Source: an uncultured Sutterella sp. (GTDB taxonomy: Bacteria > Pseudomonadota > Gammaproteobacteria > Burkholderiales > Burkholderiaceae_F). Taken from it: DNA of 8,088 nucleotides. The notes under the pieces are model-generated. The model made no database searches, had not been told where the DNA came from, and saw nothing but the letters and a program-made list of their open reading frames with translations. Location: contig USAL01000085.1 in NCBI GenBank assembly GCA_900552545.1, positions 1-8,088 on the forward strand, written 5' to 3'. Each line of letters begins with the position of its first letter. Positions within the stretch are counted from its first letter, which is position 1. This document shows positions 4,590 to 8,088 of the stretch, piece after piece. The position numbers and the translations under genes are program-made.

Positions 4590-5918
4590 TCAGAGACCGG
4601 AGCCAAAGCCCTTGAAGTTGGTCTTCTTGAGCAAATTCTCATACTGGTGCGACATCATGTAGGCCTGGACCTGATTCATGAAGTCCATCGTCACGACCAC
4701 CACGATCAGCAGCGAGGTGCCGCCGAAGTAGAAGGGAACGTTGAAGCGAAGGTTCAGAAATTCGGGCACAAGGCACACGAACGTCAGGTAGAAGGCGCCG
4801 CCGAGAGTCAGGCGCACGAGCACCTTGTCGATGTAGCGGGCCGTCTGCTCGCCCGGACGGATGCCCGGAACGAACGCACCACTCTTTTTCAAGTTCTCCG
4901 CCGTTTCCTTCGGATTGAAGACAAGAGCCGTATAGAAGAAGGCGAAGAAGATAATCAAAGCGGCGTAAAGAAGCGTGTACAGCGGCTGGCCGGGGCTCAG
5001 GGCCGCTGCCAGATCGCGGATCCAACGGGTGGAGTCGCCGCTCGTGAACCAACCGGCGAGCGTGGCCGGGAACAGGATCAGCGATGAAGCGAAGATCGGG
5101 GGAATGACGCCCGACATGTTCATCTTGAGCGGCAGGTACGAGGCCTGGCCGCCGTAGATCTTGTTGCCGATCTGACGCCGCGCGTAGTTCACGGTGATTC
5201 GGCGCTGGCCGCGTTCGATGAAGACCACGAAGGCCGTCACGAGAACAACGACCGCGATCACAAAGATCGCCGCCAGCGGCGAGATGGCGCCCGTGCTCAC
5301 AAGCTGGAACAGTCCGCTTGCCGCATTGGGCAGGCCCGCCACGATACCGGCGAAGATGATGATCGAGATGCCGTTTCCGAGACCGCGTTCGGTGATCTGC
5401 TCACCCAACCACATCAGGAACATGGTGCCCGTCACGAGGCTCACGGCGCACGTGAAGCGGAACATGTAGCCCGGGTTGATGACCAGACCGGCCTGGGTCT
5501 CGAGAGCGACTGCAATGCCGATCGCTTGGAAGAACCCGAGTGCGAGCGTGCCGTAGCGCGTGTACTGGGTGATCTTGCGACGGCCGGCATTGCCTTCCTT
5601 ACGCAACGCTTCAAGACTCGGCAGCACGTACGACAGCATCTGCATGATGATCGATGCAGAGATGTAGGGCATGATGCCGAGAGCAAACACCGAGAAGCGC
5701 GACAGAGCGCCACCGGAGAACATGTTGAACAGCCCGAGAATGCCGCCCTGCTGCTCGCTGAAGAGCTGGCGAAGCATGTCGGGATCGATGCCCGGCACCG
5801 GCACGTGAGCGCCGATGCGGTACACCACTAGTGCGAGCAGGAGGAAGATCAGGCGACCCTTGAGGTCGCCGTACTTCGCCCAACCCGTCGATTTCGTCGT
5901 ACTAGGGCTGGTCGCCAC
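4590..5918 (-). CDS. secY: Protein translocase channel subunit SecY
   Basis: SecY forms the membrane pore through which SecA or the ribosome passes exported and membrane proteins, with SecE and SecG. The product is 442 residues, the normal length, with ten hydrophobic segments beginning with GRLIFLLLALVVYRIG (21-36). The plug region follows LFNMFSGGALSRF (63-75), and signature 1 is FALGIMPYISASIIMQML (78-95). The cytoplasmic loop after segment six has FIERGQRRITVNYARRQ, and the next large cytoplasmic loop has FVPGIRPGEQTARYID with the arginine needed for SecA-driven transport. The start codon is GTG at 5918, supported by AAGGA seven bases upstream; the next ATG would cost the first membrane segment. 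It follows rplO by 35 bases as in the standard spc operon. A hairpin and then a gap without infA follow. Confidence 0.98.
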   Translation of the reverse strand: MATSPSTTKSTGWAKYGDLKGRLIFLLLALVVYRIGAHVPVPGIDPDMLRQLFSEQQGGILGLFNMFSGGALSRFSVFALGIMPYISASIIMQMLSYVLPSLEALRKEGNAGRRKITQYTRYGTLALGFFQAIGIAVALETQAGLVINPGYMFRFTCAVSLVTGTMFLMWLGEQITERGLGNGISIIIFAGIVAGLPNAASGLFQLVSTGAISPLAAIFVIAVVVLVTAFVVFIERGQRRITVNYARRQIGNKIYGGQASYLPLKMNMSGVIPPIFASSLILFPATLAGWFTSGDSTRWIRDLAAALSPGQPLYTLLYAALIIFFAFFYTALVFNPKETAENLKKSGAFVPGIRPGEQTARYIDKVLVRLTLGGAFYLTFVCLVPEFLNLRFNVPFYFGGTSLLIVVVVTMDFMNQVQAYMMSHQYENLLKKTNFKGFGSGL

Positions 5919-5953
5919 GTCTGTGTCCTTAAAGCGTTGGTTAACCTAAGAAA

Positions 5954-6388
5954 TTAGGCTTCAACGGTGCCGCCGGCAGCCTCGATGGCAGCCTTGGCAC
6001 CCTTGGTGACGCCCAGACCGCGCACCGTCACCTTGCGGGTGATGGAGCCGGACAGAATGACACGGGCGTCCTGCGCGAGGGTCGAGACGACGTTGGCCTG
6101 CTTCAGAGCGGCCAGATCGATCACGTCCACGGGCATGGCTTCAAGTTCATTGAGACGCACCACTTCAACGAAGCGGCGGGTGAGCGACGTAAATCCACGC
6201 TTGGGCAGACGACGATGCAGCGGCATCTGGCCGCCCTCGAAGCCGACCTTGTGGAAGCCGCCGGCACGGGACTTCTGACCCTTGTGGCCGCGGCCAGCGG
6301 TCTTGCCCCAGCCGGAGCCGACGCCGCGGCCGATGCGGTGAGCGGCCTTCTTGGCGCCTTCATTGGGCTTGATGGTATTCAAACGCAT
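5954..6388 (-). CDS. rplO: 50S ribosomal protein uL15
   Basis: uL15 binds 23S rRNA and is important in late large-subunit assembly. The product is 144 residues, as usual. It begins MRLNTIKPNEGAKKAAHRIG, then a glycine- and basic-rich extended arm (GSGWGKTAGRGHKGQKSRAG, about 24-43) that threads into rRNA, followed by FEGGQMPLHRRLPKRGF. The globular C-terminal part ends with GVTKGAKAAIEAAGGTVEA, matching the family signature. An in-frame ATG at 6415 overlaps the end of rpmD and lacks support; ATG 6388 has AAGGA eight bases upstream. The gap from rpmD is 19 bases. Confidence 0.98.
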   Translation of the reverse strand: MRLNTIKPNEGAKKAAHRIGRGVGSGWGKTAGRGHKGQKSRAGGFHKVGFEGGQMPLHRRLPKRGFTSLTRRFVEVVRLNELEAMPVDVIDLAALKQANVVSTLAQDARVILSGSITRKVTVRGLGVTKGAKAAIEAAGGTVEA

Positions 6389-6407
6389 TTTCTTGTTCCT
6401 TCCCAGA

Positions 6408-6593
6408 TCATTCAACGCGCAGCAGGAACGCCACCTTGGTGATCATGCCACGAACGGCGGGCGTATCCTCGAGTTCACGCGTCTGGTGCATCTTCTTGAG
6501 ACCCAAACCGAGCAGCGTGGCGCGATGCTTGGCGCCGGTGCCGATGGGGCTCTTGACGAGCGTGACCTTCACGGTCTTCTTGGTTTCGGACAT
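6408..6593 (-). CDS. rpmD: 50S ribosomal protein uL30
   Basis: uL30 is a small protein on the solvent side of the large subunit near 23S domain II and 5S rRNA. The product is 61 residues, the usual bacterial size. The core VKVTLVKSPIGTGAKHRATL (8-27) and LGLKKMHQTRELEDTPAVRG (30-49) are typical, with the conserved glycine-lysine-histidine and the TPAVRGMI stretch. GAGGAG precedes the ATG at 6593 by ten bases. It is 18 bases after rpsE and 19 before rplO, the standard spc order. Confidence 0.97.
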   Translation of the reverse strand: MSETKKTVKVTLVKSPIGTGAKHRATLLGLGLKKMHQTRELEDTPAVRGMITKVAFLLRVE

Positions 6594-6611
6594 AGTGTCT
6601 GTTCTCCTCGA

Positions 6612-7130
6612 TTACGCCGTGATCTCTTCGACGGACTTGCCGCGCTTGGCAGCGATGTCGGCCGGAGAGTGCAGGTTGCTGAGCGCGTTCAACGTGGCGC
6701 GAACCATGTTGTACGGGTTGGTCGAGCCGTAGGCCTTCGCAAGCACGTTGCGCACGCCAACGGCGTCGAGCACAGCGCGCATCGGGCCGCCGGCGATCAC
6801 GCTGGTACCTTCAGCGGCGGGCATCAGCAGAACGCGGCTGGCGCCGTGGTGGCCTTCAACAGCGTGGAAGATGGTGCCGTTGTTGAGCGGAACCTTCTTC
6901 ATGCTCTTGCGGGCGCGTTCCATGGCCTTGCTCACGGAAGCCGGAACTTCACGGCTCTTGCCCGTGCCCATGCCGACGGAACCGTTGCCGTCGCCGGCAA
7001 CCGTCAGAGCGGCGAAAGCCAGAATGCGACCGCCCTTCACGACCTTGGTGACACGGTTCACCGAGATCATCTTTTCGCGAATGCCGTCATCGATTTCTTC
7101 GACGGCGTTCTTCTTGTCAACCTTAGCCAT
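6612..7130 (-). CDS. rpsE: 30S ribosomal protein uS5
   Basis: uS5 sits on the back of the 30S subunit with uS4 and uS8, at the mRNA entry, and affects decoding fidelity. The product is 172 residues, normal for the family. The N-terminal double-stranded-RNA-binding fold includes VNRVTKVVKGGRILAFAALT (24-43), whose VKGGR loop is the region where spectinomycin-resistance changes arise in E. coli; no deletion is evident here. GDGNGSVGMGTGKSREVP follows. The C-terminal domain carries GGPMRAVLDAVGVRNVLAK and GSTNPYNMVRATLNAL. Upstream of the ATG at 7130 there are two possible Shine-Dalgarno sequences, AGGA at about ten bases and GAGG at three; the former is better placed. Only 15 bases separate it from rplR. 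Confidence 0.98.
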   Translation of the reverse strand: MAKVDKKNAVEEIDDGIREKMISVNRVTKVVKGGRILAFAALTVAGDGNGSVGMGTGKSREVPASVSKAMERARKSMKKVPLNNGTIFHAVEGHHGASRVLLMPAAEGTSVIAGGPMRAVLDAVGVRNVLAKAYGSTNPYNMVRATLNALSNLHSPADIAAKRGKSVEEITA

Positions 7131-7145
7131 AAGCCTCGATTCCTA

Positions 7146-7514
7146 TTAGAACTTGAGGCCGGCTTCGCGCGCGGCCTCGGCCAGCGCGGCAACGCGGCCG
7201 TGGTAACGATAACCGGAGCGGTCAAAGGCGCAGGATTCGATTCCGGCGGCCTTCGCCTTCTCAGCCAGACGTGCGCCAACGATCTTGGCGGCGGCGATGT
7301 TGCCGCCGTTCTTGCCTTCGGCGGCGAGCTTGGCACGCACTTCGGCCGCAGCCGTGGAAGCGCTCACCAGGACGCGGTCACCGGAAGCCGAGATGATGCT
7401 GGCGTAGATGTGAAGATTGGTGCGGTGCACCGACAGACGATTGACCTTCTGCAGCTTGATGCGGGCGCGAGTGGCACCGGCGCGGCGCAGGCGGTTTTCC
7501 TTTTTGTTGATCAT
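7146..7514 (-). CDS. rplR: 50S ribosomal protein uL18
   Basis: uL18 binds 5S rRNA with uL5 and anchors it in the central protuberance. The product is 122 residues, slightly longer than the 117 of E. coli. The basic N-terminus MINKKENRLRRAGATRARI (1-19) contacts 5S rRNA; RLSVHRTNLHIYASII (26-41) and the C-terminal FDRSGYRYHGRVAALAEAAREAGLKF (the last 26 residues) are family hallmarks. The ribosome binding site is weak: before the ATG at 7514 only GTGAG and a more distant GGGG are seen, so translation probably depends on ribosomes arriving from rplF 17 bases upstream. Confidence 0.98.
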   Translation of the reverse strand: MINKKENRLRRAGATRARIKLQKVNRLSVHRTNLHIYASIISASGDRVLVSASTAAAEVRAKLAAEGKNGGNIAAAKIVGARLAEKAKAAGIESCAFDRSGYRYHGRVAALAEAAREAGLKF

Positions 7515-7531
7515 AGTCTCACTACCCCGCT

Positions 7532-8065
7532 TTACTTCTTCTTGGTTTCCTTGATCACCACGCGCTCATCGGCGTAGCGGATGCCCTTTCCCTTGTAGGG
7601 TTCGGGAGCACGGTAGCTGCGGATCACGGCGGCAACCTGACCGACCTTCTGCTTGTCGGCGCCCTTGACGACGATTTCCGTCTGGCTCGGGGTTTCGACG
7701 GTCACACCGGCGGGCATTTCGTGCACGATCGGGTGCGAATAGCCGAGCTGCAGGTTGAGCTTGTTGCCCTGAGCCTGCGCACGGTAGCCGACGCCGACCA
7801 AGGTGAGCTTCTTCTCAAAGCCCTGGCTGGTGCCCTTGTTCATGTCGGCCACGAGAGCGCGCATCGTGCCAGTGTTCATGTTGGACTCGCGGCTGTCGTT
7901 AAGCTGCACGAACTTCAGAACATTGCCTTCCTGCTCCACGGAAACGAGCGGCAGGATGTGCATCTTCACTTCGCCCTTGGGGCCCTTGACGGTGATGAAG
8001 CCGTCAGCGATCGTGGCGGAAACGCCGTTCGCGAGCTCAACGGGATGCATACCAATACGAGACAT
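7532..8065 (-). CDS. rplF: 50S ribosomal protein uL6
   Basis: uL6 binds 23S domain VI close to the sarcin-ricin loop and the elongation-factor site. The product is 177 residues, as usual, and has the two repeated domains of the family. It starts MSRIGMHPVEL; the sixth residue is Met where most relatives have Lys in the motif IGK-P. The first domain carries VKGPKGE (26-32), the second has LVGVGYRAQAQGNKLNLQLGYSHP, and the signature PEPYKGKGI lies at 154-162 before a lysine-rich end. GGGAGG about six bases before the ATG at 8065 is a strong Shine-Dalgarno. The remaining 23 upstream bases show no stop codon that would place the end of rpsH, the gene expected next, so it lies outside the window. 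Confidence 0.98.
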   Translation of the reverse strand: MSRIGMHPVELANGVSATIADGFITVKGPKGEVKMHILPLVSVEQEGNVLKFVQLNDSRESNMNTGTMRALVADMNKGTSQGFEKKLTLVGVGYRAQAQGNKLNLQLGYSHPIVHEMPAGVTVETPSQTEIVVKGADKQKVGQVAAVIRSYRAPEPYKGKGIRYADERVVIKETKKK

Positions 8066-8088
8066 ATTGCACCTCCCGAATAAGCGAC

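Noticed and set aside
4158..5087. A 309-codon plus-strand open frame opposite the secY end and the secY-rpmJ gap
   Set aside because: Its C-terminal half is antisense to secY and its N-terminal half covers the promoter and hairpin region; no family resemblance or Shine-Dalgarno sequence.
6351..7577. A 408-codon plus-strand open frame opposite rplO, rpmD, rpsE and rplR
   Set aside because: It crosses four conserved genes and their gaps on the other strand; composition (Ala, Gly, His, Val, Asp) is that of an antisense shadow frame.

Overview
The window is a bacterial ribosomal-protein cluster read entirely from the minus strand. It covers the 3' half of the spc operon and the whole alpha operon, in the order rplF, rplR, rpsE, rpmD, rplO, secY, rpmJ, rpsM, rpsK, rpsD, rpoA, rplQ (coordinates run downwards from 8065 to 784). 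The RpoA, SecY and S4 sequences look betaproteobacterial, order Burkholderiales; a Sutterella-like, gut-associated lineage is my best guess. That placement rests on remembered resemblance, not on a search.

Region by region. (1) 8065 to 4590 is a tightly spaced run of uL6, uL18, uS5, uL30, uL15 and SecY with gaps of 15 to 35 bases, which implies one transcript. SecY starts at GTG. (2) 4266 to 4589 is a 324-base gap without a gene. infA, which usually sits here in betaproteobacteria, is missing. The gap holds a strong hairpin after secY, two perfect 12-base palindromes and a good promoter candidate for the next unit. (3) 4265 to 2622 carries rpmJ, rpsM, rpsK and rpsD. (4) 2430 to 2621, between rpsD and rpoA, holds three hairpins. 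One has the arm order of an H-type RNA pseudoknot ending in six U, the most interesting RNA-level signal here. (5) rpoA is followed by a 12-bp hairpin, a promoter candidate and a palindromic leader before rplQ, so rplQ may be partly uncoupled from rpoA. A convincing intrinsic terminator follows rplQ.

(6) Beyond the terminator the content changes. A 68-residue Sec-exported protein of unknown family lies at 466 to 260. At 201 to 1, running off the window edge, is the N-terminus of an LsrF-type thiolase, the last-step enzyme of autoinducer-2 breakdown. The lsrF part is less GC-rich (about 51% by hand count) and the DNA just before it is strongly AT-rich.

How it works together: the ribosomal proteins, the core RNA polymerase alpha subunit and the Sec translocon channel are made in proportion from linked transcripts. 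The hairpins and promoters in the three unusually long gaps are the likely points where that proportion is adjusted. The genes are ordinary; the novelty, if any, is in the intergenic RNA structures and in the small exported protein next to lsrF.
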